Assembly (NCBI RefSeq): GCF_900128985.1
Contig: NZ_FQUC01000002.1
Location: forward strand, 124,001 to 188,000
DNA length: 64,000 bases
Reading direction: 5' to 3'
From: Indolivaga macrotermitis
GTDB taxonomy: Bacteria; Bacteroidota; Bacteroidia; Bacteroidales; Dysgonomonadaceae
Positions 1-9,235 of this stretch are shown here, one piece after another. A program made the position numbers and the translations under genes. How positions within the stretch are numbered: the stretch's first letter is position 1; each line of letters starts with the position of its first letter. The notes beneath the pieces are model-generated. The model worked only from the letters and a program-made list of their open reading frames with translations. It ran no database searches and was not told the DNA's origin.

Positions 1-1279
1 GCAGTAACAGGTTATAATCGCCCTGCTCACCGGCATTCTGTCCATAAGCAGCGATAGAACTACCATTCTTTGTAAAGGATTTTTCCTGTGAAGTCTGATT
101 TGCAGATACCGAAGCAGTAAATTTCAGATTAGAGGCTAATTTAATTTCTGATCCGGCACGGAACGTCCATTTTTCATAATCCTGTTTTCCTAAGTTAGCA
201 CCTTGTGTAAAGTAACTACCTCCCGCAAAATAAGTAGCCCGGTCCGACCCTCCGTTTACATTTATAGAGTGAGTCATTGTAGTTGCAGAAGACCATGCTT
301 TATCTAACCAATCATAGTTAAGCCCTTTCATCTCTTCCAGTTCAGTCTGGCTGAATAACTTATCTACTTCGCCAGCTTTAACCTTACCAGCTGCAACCAA
401 TGCACTGTTTGACCAAACGCCATAATCATAAGCATTTAGAGTTTTAGAATGACCTACAGCATCATTATAACCAAATTTACCGGAATAACTAACTCTGGGA
501 ACACCGGGTTGACCGCGCTTAGTCTTAACCAATATAGCTCCTTGAGAAGCACGTGTTCCATAAATTGCCGCACTGGCATCACGTAACACTGTAATACTTT
601 CTACTTCCGAAGCATCCAAGAGATTAAATTGTTCCAATGTTGGCTGTCCTGTATTAGGGTCAATTTGCATAACATCATCAATAATGATAAGAGGAATAGA
701 TGTTCCTCCATCTTTAGAGTATGAAAATGATTGACGGACACTCAAACTTGCTGCATCTCCGGGACGTGAACTACCACCGGTTACCGATAGTCCGTTGATT
801 TGTCCTGCTAAAGCCTCGGCTAAATTCGAAACAGGTAATTCTTCGATAGTACTGGCTGATATCTGGGTAATAGCTCCGGTTACGTTTTTCAATTTTTGAG
901 TACCGTAACCTACTACCACTACTTCATCCAGACTCTGAGTATCTTCTACTAATGTAATAAGAACAGTAGATTTACCTCCAACCTTTACACTCTGGGACAA
1001 ATACCCGAGGTAAGAAACATGAAGTGTGGCATCCGATGGTACCGACAATGTAAATTTTCCGTCTAAATCTGATATAGTTCCCGTAGTGCCGCTTTTGACA
1101 GAAGCTCCTACGATGGGCTCTCCGGATTCATCTGTCACAGTACCTTTTACGTTCAATTGTTGCGCGTATATAGCAGGAGCAAATACTACACAACAAAAAA
1201 GCAACATGATTGCTTTCGCGTAAAGGTTCTTAGACAAAATCTTTGCGTGTTTGTACAAATTTGAATAAGTGTCTCTCAT
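1..1279 (-). CDS. SusC/RagA-family TonB-linked outer membrane transporter, N-terminal part
   Basis: This gene runs off the left edge; 426 codons are visible from the ATG at 1279. The translation starts with a charged segment and a hydrophobic signal peptide (AIMLLFCCVVFAPAIYA), then a carboxypeptidase-D-like regulatory domain (VKGTVTDESGEPIVGASV), a TonB-box-like stretch (DEVVVVGYGTQK) and the plug domain, with motifs such as IPLIIIDD and VLRDASAAIYGTRASQGAI. SusC proteins are 22-strand barrels of about 1000 residues that import oligosaccharides together with a SusD lipoprotein. The barrel and any SusD partner would lie to the left, outside the window. It is divergent from the GntR-type regulator. 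Its position next to the RG-II enzymes suggests it imports RG-II fragments; this substrate is inferred. Confidence 0.95.
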   Translation of the reverse strand, partial: MRDTYSNLYKHAKILSKNLYAKAIMLLFCCVVFAPAIYAQQLNVKGTVTDESGEPIVGASVKSGTTGTISDLDGKFTLSVPSDATLHVSYLGYLSQSVKVGGKSTVLITLVEDTQSLDEVVVVGYGTQKLKNVTGAITQISASTIEELPVSNLAEALAGQINGLSVTGGSSRPGDAASLSVRQSFSYSKDGGTSIPLIIIDDVMQIDPNTGQPTLEQFNLLDASEVESITVLRDASAAIYGTRASQGAILVKTKRGQPGVPRVSYSGKFGYNDAVGHSKTLNAYDYGVWSNSALVAAGKVKAGEVDKLFSQTELEEMKGLNYDWLDKAWSSATTMTHSINVNGGSDRATYFAGGSYFTQGANLGKQDYEKWTFRAGSEIKLASNLKFTASVSANQTSQEKSFTKNGSSIAAYGQNAGEQGDYNLLL

Positions 1280-1596
1280 GATTTTAATTATTAAATAAAT
1301 ACCTACATTTTTAAGGATACATTAATTGTTTTTTCATAAAAAAAAGATTCCTAGATGTTCAAAAGGAAGGATAGTGATATAAAAACTAAAGTTTCAATCA
1401 TTCAAACTATCCTGTCCTGTGCTAATTGCGACAAAACTATTAAAAAAAATAGTTAAGAAGGGAAAATAAATTAATGTTTAATAACATATTCACTAATAAT
1501 TTGTAGATAATAAAAAAATTCCTTTCTTTGTTAGTCAGGATAGTTCAGGATAGATCACTTATGGTCTGTTGCAGGACTTCAATAAAAAGTAAATGT
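1280..1596. promoter_or_regulatory. Divergent promoter region between SusC and the GntR-type regulator, with repeated CAGGATAG-like sites
   Basis: This AT-rich region carries several copies of one short motif. On the plus strand CAGGATAG occurs twice in tandem (about 1536-1553) just before the regulator. On the minus strand CAGGACAGGATAG lies at about 1407-1419, upstream of SusC. Another AGGATAG is at about 1368-1374. A minus-strand -7 box TAGTTTTG (1432-1439) fits the Bacteroidetes TAnnTTTG consensus and would place the SusC start point next to the minus-strand motif. I infer that these are operators for the adjacent GntR-type protein, controlling both itself and susC. Confidence 0.45.
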
Positions 1597-2580
1597 ATGA
1601 TTGTTGAATTTGATCAAAACAAGAGTAAGGTTAGACAGGTGGCAGATGCTATACGCACAGCCATTTCTAACGGAGAGTTTAAGGAAGGGGATATTCTTCC
1701 CTCGATTAATAAAATAAGCAGTAGGTATAGTATAGCACGGGATACGGTATATAAAGCTTTTCAGGACTTAAAAGAAAAGGGAATTATCGAATCTGCCCCG
1801 ACTAAAGGATACTTTGTGTCTAATACGGTAAATAACATCTTCGTACTATTAGATATTTTCAGTCCTTACAAAGAAGATTTATATAAAGAATTAACAGCTA
1901 ATCTGCCGCTCAATTATAAATTAGATTTATACTTTCATCATTACAACAAAAGGTCGTTCAATAATATTATACTGGATAGTCTGGGCCGGTATGATATGTA
2001 TTTGATTACAAATCTGCAAAACGATGTTTACTCGGAAGTATTGGACAGACTGGATAATAGTAAAGTATTATTATTAGACTTAGGTAAATTCAAGAAAGAT
2101 AAATTCTCTTATGTTTGCCAGGGTTTTGATACTACACTATATGATTGTCTGACATCAGCTTTAGATAAATTTAAAAAATACAAAGAAGTTTGCTTCGTTT
2201 TCAATTCAAAATCGGAGCATCCAAAAAGTTGTATTCCATACTTTGAGAAATTTTGTAATGACAATAACTTAAAATATAATATAATCACACGTGACCTGAG
2301 CCCTTTTGATATTACACCCGAAACAGCTTATCTCGTTGCCCGTCATATCGACATGATACAAATAGTAAAAACATGTAGATTACAGAATTACGAGTTAGGA
2401 AAGGATGTAGGACTAGTGACTCTAAATGATGCACCTATGCTTGAGGTAATAGAAAACGGCATCACCTGCATCTCCACAGATTTCAAAGAAATGGGAAAAG
2501 TTGCTGCTGAATATATTAAAACAATAAGTAAGGTTCAAACTTATATACCTACAAAACTTATACTAAGAGGTTCTCTTTGA
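1597..2580 (+). CDS. GntR-family transcriptional regulator with LacI-type effector domain
   Basis: This 327-residue protein has an N-terminal GntR winged helix (about residues 1-75; NKSKVRQVADAIRTAISNGE, then SRYSIARDTVYKAFQDLKEKG). The C-terminal part looks like a periplasmic-binding-protein/LacI fold, ending in a typical GLVTLNDAPML...GITCISTDFKEMGKVAAEYI segment. Bacteroidetes use this architecture for sugar regulators such as the fucose regulator. The frame is open upstream to a TTG at 1528, but I chose the ATG at 1597 because the GntR domain begins immediately there and the tandem CAGGATAG motifs then fall in the leader. It lies 38 bases before a GH2 gene that begins the plus-strand PUL series, so it probably controls that series. 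A monosaccharide effector such as L-fucose is a guess from the nearby fucI. Confidence 0.85.
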   Translation: MIVEFDQNKSKVRQVADAIRTAISNGEFKEGDILPSINKISSRYSIARDTVYKAFQDLKEKGIIESAPTKGYFVSNTVNNIFVLLDIFSPYKEDLYKELTANLPLNYKLDLYFHHYNKRSFNNIILDSLGRYDMYLITNLQNDVYSEVLDRLDNSKVLLLDLGKFKKDKFSYVCQGFDTTLYDCLTSALDKFKKYKEVCFVFNSKSEHPKSCIPYFEKFCNDNNLKYNIITRDLSPFDITPETAYLVARHIDMIQIVKTCRLQNYELGKDVGLVTLNDAPMLEVIENGITCISTDFKEMGKVAAEYIKTISKVQTYIPTKLILRGSL

Positions 2581-2618
2581 TATGTAAAGATGTTCCTTAA
2601 ATATAATGCCTGAAAATC

Positions 2619-5219
2619 ATGAAACGCATATTTTTATTTGTCTTTTTCATTTGTGTGTGCGTCTACAGCACGCAAGTTGTAAGTGCGAACAATTATCAGC
2701 CGGACTTTTCTGTTGCCGGATTTTTTGACCTCAAAAACTCCGGACGTGAAGTATACAACTTTAATGTCGGATGGCGGTTTCACAGAGGAAATGTACAAGG
2801 CGCTGAAAAAATAGATTTCGACGATTCCGGATGGGATGTTGTCTCTACACCGCATACTGTACAGCTAATGCCGGCCGAAGCAAGTGGAGGCCGCAATTAT
2901 CAGGGAATCGCTTGGTACAGAAAACATTTCACATTAAGCGAATCGTTGAAAGATAAACAGATTAATATTTATTTCGAAGCTGCAATGGGCAGGTCTATCG
3001 TCTATCTGAACGGTAAGAAAATAACTGAACATTTAGGCGGATATTTACCTTTCAGCATTAGTTTGACGGAACACGGTATTAACCCCGGCGACAAATGTCT
3101 GATTGCTGTTGTTGTCGATAATTCAAATGACAAAAGTTATCCTCCGGGAAAACCTCAAACAACGCTCGATTTTGCATATCACGGAGGCATATACCGTGAT
3201 GTATGGATGATAGCCACATCTAATGTTCACATTACAGATCCTAATAAAGAGAACAAAACAGCCGGAGGCGGAGTATTTGTCCAATATGGAGAAATAAGCA
3301 AGAAAAAAGCGGAAATTATCATTTCGACAGATGTTGTCAATTCTTCCAATAATTCACAAACACTTATTGTTGAAAATATAATAACCGATAAAAACGGTAA
3401 AGCACTAAAGACCGTAAAAAACAATCTTCAATTAAAGCCAAACGAATCGAAACAAACACAGCAGAAAATAGCCCTCGACAATCCTGTTCTATGGTATCCT
3501 GACGCTCCCTATTTATACAATGTAGAAACCCGTATTTTAGCCAAAAACGGGAATCCGTTGGATGGAGGCATTACCCGGATCGGAATCCGCAAAGTAGAAT
3601 TCAGAGGAACGGATGGTCTTTGGCTGAACGGAGAACCTGCCGATAAACTGATCGGAGGAAATCGTCATCAGGATTTTGCTTATGTGGGGAATGCAGTACC
3701 TAACAGTCAGCATTGGAAAGATGCCAGGAAGTTGAGAGATGCAGGATGCCGTGTAGTCCGTGTGGCTCACTATCCTCAAGATCCATCCTTTATGGATGCT
3801 TGTGATGAATTAGGCATATTCGTTATCGTGGCGACTCCCGGATGGCAATTCTGGAATAAAGATCCCCAATTTGCAGAACTGATATATGATGATATTCGCA
3901 ATATGATCCGTCGCGACCGCAATCATCCCAGTGTATTGATGTGGGAACCTATATTAAATGAAACATCTTTTCCTTTAGAGTTTTCATTAAAAGCCCGGCA
4001 AATAACTCATGATGAGTATCCGGGTTCGTTTTGTGTGGCTGATAATCATTCGAAAGGTGTAGCCGATAATTATGAAGTAGTCTACGGATGGCCCAAAGAT
4101 GTCGGAAACTTCAAGCAATGTATTTTTACCCGTGAATTCGGGGAGAATGTTGACGATTGGTATGCTCATAATACCAACAACCGGGCTTCGCGCAGTTGGG
4201 GCGAAAATGCATTATTAATTCAATCTCTACAATTGGCTAAAGCATACAATGAGATGTATCCCGAGAGCCGCCAGTTTATAGGCGGTGCGTTGTGGCATCC
4301 TTTCGATCATCAGCGTGGATACCATCCCGATCCGTATTGGGGGGGAATAATGGACGCGTTCCGTCAGCCTAAATATTCCTATTATATGTTTAAAAGTCAG
4401 GTGCCGGCAAATTTACAGCACCCATTGATGGAAACAGGGCCAATGGTTTTTATTGCCCATGAGATTTCCCCGTTTTCAAGTCCGGATGTAACTGTATTCA
4501 CCAATTGCGATGAAGTCCGCCTGATTGTTTATGGCAAAGATACACTTACGCAAAAAGTACCGAGAGAAAAATACGGAATGCCTAATCCTCCCGTGACTTT
4601 CAAGGATGTGTATTATTTCAATGAAATGCGGGTATATCCGTATGTAGAGAAGCAATGGCAGAAAGTGTCATTTGTGGCGGAAGGACTGATAGACGGCAAA
4701 GTAGTATGCAGTACCAAGAAAATGCCCTCGCGAAGATCTACCAAGCTTCGCTTGTCAATAGATAATACAGGACAACAGTTAATAGCCGACGGTTCGGATT
4801 TTATACCTGTGATCTGTGAAGTAACAGATGACGAGGGTAATGTCAAAAGATTAGCTAAAGAACGTATATTCTTTACTATAGAAGGACAAGGCGAGATAAT
4901 CGGAGATGAAATAATCGGGGCAAATCCAAGAGATGTCGAGTTTGGTTCTGCTCCCGTGCTTATCCGTTCGACTATTATCCCCGGAAGAATAAAAGTAAAA
5001 GCCCGTGTACTTTTCGAAGGAGAACACGCTCCTATTCCGGCTTCTATCGAATTTGAGAGTATAGCTCCAAAACAGACATTGGTATATTCCGAGAAACCGC
5101 AGGTGAATCAATCAACTGCATATACAAGTTCTTACAAAAGACAGTTGAGTGAAGAAGAAAAACAAAAAATTCTGAATGAAGTGGAAATTCAACAAACCGA
5201 ATTCGGAGAAAAGAAATAA
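2619..5219 (+). CDS. Glycoside hydrolase family 2 enzyme
   Basis: A secreted 866-residue GH2 protein. After the signal peptide (MKRIFLFVFFICVCVYSTQVVSA) come a jelly-roll sugar-binding domain (about 45-210), an Ig-like domain (215-325), a TIM barrel (330-620) and C-terminal Ig-like regions. The expected acid/base glutamate is E448 in WEPILNETSFP, and the nucleophile is E506 in TREFGENV. GH2 enzymes are retaining exo-glycosidases acting on beta-galactosides, beta-glucuronides, beta-galacturonides or alpha-L-arabinopyranosides. The RG-II locus of B. thetaiotaomicron uses several GH2 enzymes for different side-chain linkages, and four GH2 modules occur in this window. Which linkage this one cuts cannot be read from the sequence. 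It is the first gene after the regulator and lies 28 bases before fucI, so they are probably co-transcribed. Confidence 0.92.
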   Translation: MKRIFLFVFFICVCVYSTQVVSANNYQPDFSVAGFFDLKNSGREVYNFNVGWRFHRGNVQGAEKIDFDDSGWDVVSTPHTVQLMPAEASGGRNYQGIAWYRKHFTLSESLKDKQINIYFEAAMGRSIVYLNGKKITEHLGGYLPFSISLTEHGINPGDKCLIAVVVDNSNDKSYPPGKPQTTLDFAYHGGIYRDVWMIATSNVHITDPNKENKTAGGGVFVQYGEISKKKAEIIISTDVVNSSNNSQTLIVENIITDKNGKALKTVKNNLQLKPNESKQTQQKIALDNPVLWYPDAPYLYNVETRILAKNGNPLDGGITRIGIRKVEFRGTDGLWLNGEPADKLIGGNRHQDFAYVGNAVPNSQHWKDARKLRDAGCRVVRVAHYPQDPSFMDACDELGIFVIVATPGWQFWNKDPQFAELIYDDIRNMIRRDRNHPSVLMWEPILNETSFPLEFSLKARQITHDEYPGSFCVADNHSKGVADNYEVVYGWPKDVGNFKQCIFTREFGENVDDWYAHNTNNRASRSWGENALLIQSLQLAKAYNEMYPESRQFIGGALWHPFDHQRGYHPDPYWGGIMDAFRQPKYSYYMFKSQVPANLQHPLMETGPMVFIAHEISPFSSPDVTVFTNCDEVRLIVYGKDTLTQKVPREKYGMPNPPVTFKDVYYFNEMRVYPYVEKQWQKVSFVAEGLIDGKVVCSTKKMPSRRSTKLRLSIDNTGQQLIADGSDFIPVICEVTDDEGNVKRLAKERIFFTIEGQGEIIGDEIIGANPRDVEFGSAPVLIRSTIIPGRIKVKARVLFEGEHAPIPASIEFESIAPKQTLVYSEKPQVNQSTAYTSSYKRQLSEEEKQKILNEVEIQQTEFGEKK

Positions 5220-5247
5220 GATATAAAATAAATAAGACACAATTACA

Positions 5248-7023
5248 ATGAAAAGTAACCATTATCCCAAAATCGGCATACGCCCGATAATAGACGGACG
5301 TAGAAAGGGAATCAGGGAATCTCTGGAAGATACAACTATGAATATGGCTAAAAATGTAGCCAAACTATATAGTGAGAATTTGTTTTATCCTGACGGTCAA
5401 CCGGTCGAGTGTGTGATAGCAGACACTTGCATCGGAGGTGTAAAGGAAGCTGCCGACTGTGCAGAAAAGTTCAAACTGGAAAATGTCGGTTTGACTGTGT
5501 CGGTAACCCCTTGCTGGTGCTACGGCTCGGAAACCATAGACATGGATCCGATGATACCTAAAGCTATCTGGGGATTCAACGGTACAGAACGTCCGGGAGC
5601 TGTGTATCTGGCTGCTGCCCTTGCTGCTCATAATCAGAAGGGATTGCCTACTTTCGGTATCTACGGAAGAGATGTACAGGATATGGGTGATCCGCAGATT
5701 CCGGCTGACGTGAAAGAAAAATTGCTACGCTTTGCCAAAGGAGGACTAGCTGTGGCTCTGATGAAAGGAAAATCATATCTGGCTATCGGTACGGTTTCCA
5801 TGGGGATAGCGGGTTCTATAGTAGATGCCGATTTTCTTCAGGAATATTTAGGAATGAGAACCGAATATGTGGATTGTTCCGAAATATTGAGACGTGTCGA
5901 ACAAGAAATATATGACAAGGATGAATATCAAAAAGCCTTCGGATGGACTAAAGAAAAATGTGTTGTAAACGAAGGTGAAGACTATAATCCCGAACATCTG
6001 AAAAGAAACAGGGAACAAAAGGATAAGGATTGGGAGTTTGTCGTGAAGATGACCATGATTATGCGTGACCTGATGAAAGGAAATCCTGTACTCGGTAAGA
6101 TGGGTTACGGAGAAGAAGCTATGGGACATAATGCTATCGCCGGAGGATTTCAGGGTCAGAGACAATGGACTGACTTTATGCCGAACGGAGACTTTTCGGA
6201 GGCTATCCTCAATTCGTCGTTTGACTGGAATGGCATTCGTGCACCGCACATTTTTGCTACCGAGAACGACCATTTGAATGGAATAAGTATGCTTTTCGGA
6301 AATCTGTTGACTAATACGGCTCAGATATTTGCCGATGTCAGGACATATTGGAGCCCCGATGCGATCGAACGGGTTACCGGCTGGAAACCTGAAGGCTTAT
6401 TAGTTGACGGTGCTATCCACCTGATAAATTCCGGTTCGTGCACTTTGGATGGAACAGGGAAACAGAGTAAAGACGGAAAGCCCGCAATGAAACCTTTCTG
6501 GGAAATAGATAATAGTGAAGTAGATAAAATGCTGGATGCTACACATTGGTATCCGAGTTCTCTCGAATATTTCCGTGGAGGAGGTTATTCTTCCAAATTT
6601 TTGTCGGAAGGCGGTATGCCTGTAACTATGTGCCGTTTGAATATTGTTAAAGGTATTGGCCCTGTCTTACAAATAGCAGAAGGCGTTACAGTCGGATTAC
6701 CCGATCATGTGTTCAATACCATTGACAAACGCACCGATAAAACATGGCCCAGTACATTCTTTGTACCTCGTGTTACCGGAAAAGGGCGTTTCAAGGATGT
6801 GTATTCGGTAATGAATTACTGGGGATCCAATCATGGTGCGATAAGCTATGGACATATTGGCGCCGATTTAATATCTTTGGCATCTATGCTGTCCATTCCC
6901 GTATCGATGCACAATATCGACGAAGATAAAATTTTCCGTCCGGCTTCCTGGGCTGCTTTCGGTCCCGAAAACGATAATGCTGATTACAGGGCTTGCGCAG
7001 CTTACGGTCCACTATACAAATAA
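5248..7023 (+). CDS. fucI: L-fucose isomerase (also D-arabinose isomerase)
   Basis: This 591-residue protein is the same length as E. coli FucI and matches it along its whole length ([20 protein letters not shown] at the start, [12 protein letters not shown] at the end). The catalytic residues known from E. coli FucI (E337, D361, H528) correspond to E339 in [11 protein letters not shown]363 in [11 protein letters not shown] and H529 in WGSNHGAIS. FucI interconverts L-fucose and L-fuculose in the cytoplasm with Mn2+, and it also accepts D-arabinose and L-galactose. RG-II contains L-fucose and L-galactose, and Kdo cleavage would release D-arabinose, so several roles fit. No fuculokinase or fuculose-phosphate aldolase gene is in the window. 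It sits between a GH2 gene and an MFS permease in a tight operon. Confidence 0.97.
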   Translation: MKSNHYPKIGIRPIIDGRRKGIRESLEDTTMNMAKNVAKLYSENLFYPDGQPVECVIADTCIGGVKEAADCAEKFKLENVGLTVSVTPCWCYGSETIDMDPMIPKAIWGFNGTERPGAVYLAAALAAHNQKGLPTFGIYGRDVQDMGDPQIPADVKEKLLRFAKGGLAVALMKGKSYLAIGTVSMGIAGSIVDADFLQEYLGMRTEYVDCSEILRRVEQEIYDKDEYQKAFGWTKEKCVVNEGEDYNPEHLKRNREQKDKDWEFVVKMTMIMRDLMKGNPVLGKMGYGEEAMGHNAIAGGFQGQRQWTDFMPNGDFSEAILNSSFDWNGIRAPHIFATENDHLNGISMLFGNLLTNTAQIFADVRTYWSPDAIERVTGWKPEGLLVDGAIHLINSGSCTLDGTGKQSKDGKPAMKPFWEIDNSEVDKMLDATHWYPSSLEYFRGGGYSSKFLSEGGMPVTMCRLNIVKGIGPVLQIAEGVTVGLPDHVFNTIDKRTDKTWPSTFFVPRVTGKGRFKDVYSVMNYWGSNHGAISYGHIGADLISLASMLSIPVSMHNIDEDKIFRPASWAAFGPENDNADYRACAAYGPLYK

Positions 7024-7040
7024 ATAACAACTTTAGTATC

Positions 7041-8282
7041 ATGATTCAAGATTCGAAAAAGTACCCGTGGCTGGTAGTTGCCATGTTATGGTTTGTAGCA
7101 CTTCTGAACTATATGGACAGGCAGATGCTATCTACTATGCGTCCATTCATGGAAGGTGACATCAGTGAACTTGTTTCTGCTGCTAATTTCGGACGGCTGA
7201 TGGCCATATTCTTATGGATATATGCATTTATGAGCCCCGTTTCGGGACTTATTGCTGACCGGCTTAACAGGAAATGGCTCATTATCGGAAGTTTATTTAC
7301 ATGGTCGGGAGTCACCCTGTTGATGGGATATGCCCAGACTTTCGATCAATTGTACCTCCTGCGGGCTGTAATGGGTATCAGCGAAGCTTTCTATATTCCT
7401 GCGGGGCTTTCCCTGATAGCGGATTACCATCAGGGGAAAACACGTTCAATAGCAGTCGGATTCCATACTACAGGTATCTATCTGGGACAGGCCTTTGGTG
7501 GTTTCGGCGCAACAATAGCCGGAAGTTTCTCATGGCAGTCAACTTTCCATACTTTTGGCTTGATCGGGGTCCTTTATTCTATAATACTGATCCTATTCTT
7601 AAAAGAAAAGAAAGGATATACAATTGATAAGACGGAAAAAAAATCATTTACCGCCGAACTACAAGGAATGTGGAAAGCACTGATCGTGCTTTTCGGAAAC
7701 ATCTCATTCTGGGTTATCCTGTTCTATTTTTCGGCACCGAGTCTACCGGGATGGGCTACCAAAAACTGGTTGCCTACCCTATTTTCCAATAGCCTGAATA
7801 TAGAAATGGAACAGGCAGGTCCTATGTCGACTATAACCATTGCAATAGCTTCATTAGTAGGAGTACTGATCGGAGGATTCTTATCCGACAAATGGGTACA
7901 AAAGAATCTGAGAGGACGCATCTATACCGGAGTTATAGGGTTGGCCTTCACAATTCCTGCTCTATTCTTATTGGGATTCGGCGATAATCTGGTAACGATA
8001 GTATCGGGAGCACTATGCTTTGGTTTGGGATTCGGCATGTTCGATGTGAATAGTATGCCTATTCTATGCCAATTCGTTTCGCCCCGTTACAGGGCAACAG
8101 GATACGGGCTGATGAATCTGGCAGGTATTTCCGCCGGAGCGGTTATCACAAGCGTGTTGGGCAAATCGATCGATGCCGGGAACTTAGGGAAAGATTTTGC
8201 GATGCTGACAATAGTTGTTGCAGTAGCTATCGTGCTTAACCTGATCTTCCTGAAACCGACTACTGTAGACAAAACGGATTAA
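7041..8282 (+). CDS. MFS sugar or sugar-acid permease
   Basis: A 413-residue integral membrane protein with about twelve hydrophobic segments, beginning YPWLVVAMLWFVALLNYMDRQML. The loop between segments two and three carries GLIADRLNRKWLII, a major-facilitator signature A variant, and a similar GGFLSDKWVQKNLRGR occurs in the second half. It resembles the anion/hexuronate-type MFS group (ExuT/UhpC-like). An in-frame upstream start exists inside fucI, but the ATG at 7041, 17 bases after fucI, gives a normal N terminus for this family. Placed between an isomerase and a DapA/NanA-type aldolase, it probably brings the monosaccharide used by those enzymes across the inner membrane. The substrate could be L-fucose, Kdo or a related sugar acid; this is unresolved. 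Confidence 0.9.
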   Translation: MIQDSKKYPWLVVAMLWFVALLNYMDRQMLSTMRPFMEGDISELVSAANFGRLMAIFLWIYAFMSPVSGLIADRLNRKWLIIGSLFTWSGVTLLMGYAQTFDQLYLLRAVMGISEAFYIPAGLSLIADYHQGKTRSIAVGFHTTGIYLGQAFGGFGATIAGSFSWQSTFHTFGLIGVLYSIILILFLKEKKGYTIDKTEKKSFTAELQGMWKALIVLFGNISFWVILFYFSAPSLPGWATKNWLPTLFSNSLNIEMEQAGPMSTITIAIASLVGVLIGGFLSDKWVQKNLRGRIYTGVIGLAFTIPALFLLGFGDNLVTIVSGALCFGLGFGMFDVNSMPILCQFVSPRYRATGYGLMNLAGISAGAVITSVLGKSIDAGNLGKDFAMLTIVVAVAIVLNLIFLKPTTVDKTD

Positions 8283-8314
8283 ACTAAATATATAATAAAA
8301 TATTCTAACCTAAT

Positions 8315-9235
8315 ATGAACACACCTAAAAAGACACTTAGGGGAATTGTCCCCCCCATGATCACACCTCTGATAGACACAGATACTTTAGATACAAAAGG
8401 AGTTGAAAATCTGGTCGAACATCTCATAAAAGGAGGTGTAAGCGGAATTTTTATTCTAGGAACAACAGGTGAGGCTCAGCATCTGAGTGTCAAAATCAAA
8501 ACAGAACTTATAAAAAAGACTTGTGTTTGCGTAAACGGCCGGGTTCCCGTCTTGGTCGGGATTACTGATACTTCTGTATATGAGAGTATAAAATTAGCGG
8601 AAGTAGCAGCAGAATATAAGGCGGAAGCGGTAGTTGCCGCTCCCCCGTATTACTTTGCTTTGGGACAACCCGAGTTAATCGAATATTACACACTTTTAGC
8701 TGATAAATGCTCTTTGCCACTCTATCTGTATAACATGCCCTCGCATACCAAAACCATGATAGAACCCGGTACAGTGATGGCATTATCCAAACATAAAAAT
8801 GTAATAGGACTGAAAGACAGTTCGGCAAACGGAGTTTACTTCTGTAAGCTATTGTCCATGTTTAAAGATCAACCCGAATTTGAATTGTTTGTTGGACCAG
8901 AGGAAATGATGGCTTCTGTTGTGCTGATGGGTGCAAGCGGAGGTGTATCGGGAGGAGCGAATGTTTATCCCGAAATCTTTGTCGATGTGTATAATGCTGC
9001 GGCGAACAAAAATGTAGATAAAACTATCGAACTACAAAATAAAATGATGCTTGTCAGTCAGGAATTGTACGGTATAGGGCGATTCGGTTCGAGTTACATC
9101 AAAGGAATAAAGACAGCACTTTCGTTGAAAGGTATTTGCAGCGACTTCCTTGCACAGCCGTTCAATCTGTTCAAAGACCCAGAGAAAGAGAAAGTAAAAA
9201 TTGCCGTAGAAAAACTAGACAAATTACTGAAATGA
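8315..9235 (+). CDS. DapA/NanA-superfamily aldolase (pyruvate-dependent class I lyase)
   Basis: This 306-residue TIM-barrel protein belongs to the dihydrodipicolinate synthase / N-acetylneuraminate lyase superfamily. It shows GTTGEAQHLS (residue ~48-57), the catalytic tyrosine Y139 in LYNMPSHT, and the Schiff-base lysine K167 in VIGLKDSS. Members condense or release pyruvate; catabolic ones split 2-keto-3-deoxy sugar acids. In this operon a biosynthetic DapA role is unlikely. Candidate substrates are Kdo (giving pyruvate and D-arabinose, which FucI next door can isomerise), Dha, or 2-keto-3-deoxy-L-fuconate. Its stop codon overlaps the start of the GH28 gene as ATGA, pointing to translational coupling. 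Family assignment is firm; substrate is inferred from context. Confidence 0.9.
   Translation: MNTPKKTLRGIVPPMITPLIDTDTLDTKGVENLVEHLIKGGVSGIFILGTTGEAQHLSVKIKTELIKKTCVCVNGRVPVLVGITDTSVYESIKLAEVAAEYKAEAVVAAPPYYFALGQPELIEYYTLLADKCSLPLYLYNMPSHTKTMIEPGTVMALSKHKNVIGLKDSSANGVYFCKLLSMFKDQPEFELFVGPEEMMASVVLMGASGGVSGGANVYPEIFVDVYNAAANKNVDKTIELQNKMMLVSQELYGIGRFGSSYIKGIKTALSLKGICSDFLAQPFNLFKDPEKEKVKIAVEKLDKLLK

Noticed and set aside
1528-1596. Upstream TTG start for the GntR-type regulator
   Set aside because: The extra 23 residues do not fit the family and would cover the tandem CAGGATAG motifs; the ATG at 1597 starts right at the domain.
9136-9231. Longer N terminus of the GH28 gene inside the aldolase gene
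   Set aside because: It would hide the signal peptide; the ATG at 9232 overlaps the aldolase stop and gives a proper signal sequence.
8315-9235. Biosynthetic dihydrodipicolinate synthase (dapA)
   Set aside because: The gene lies inside a catabolic PUL operon and is coupled to GH28, so a lysine-pathway role is unlikely.
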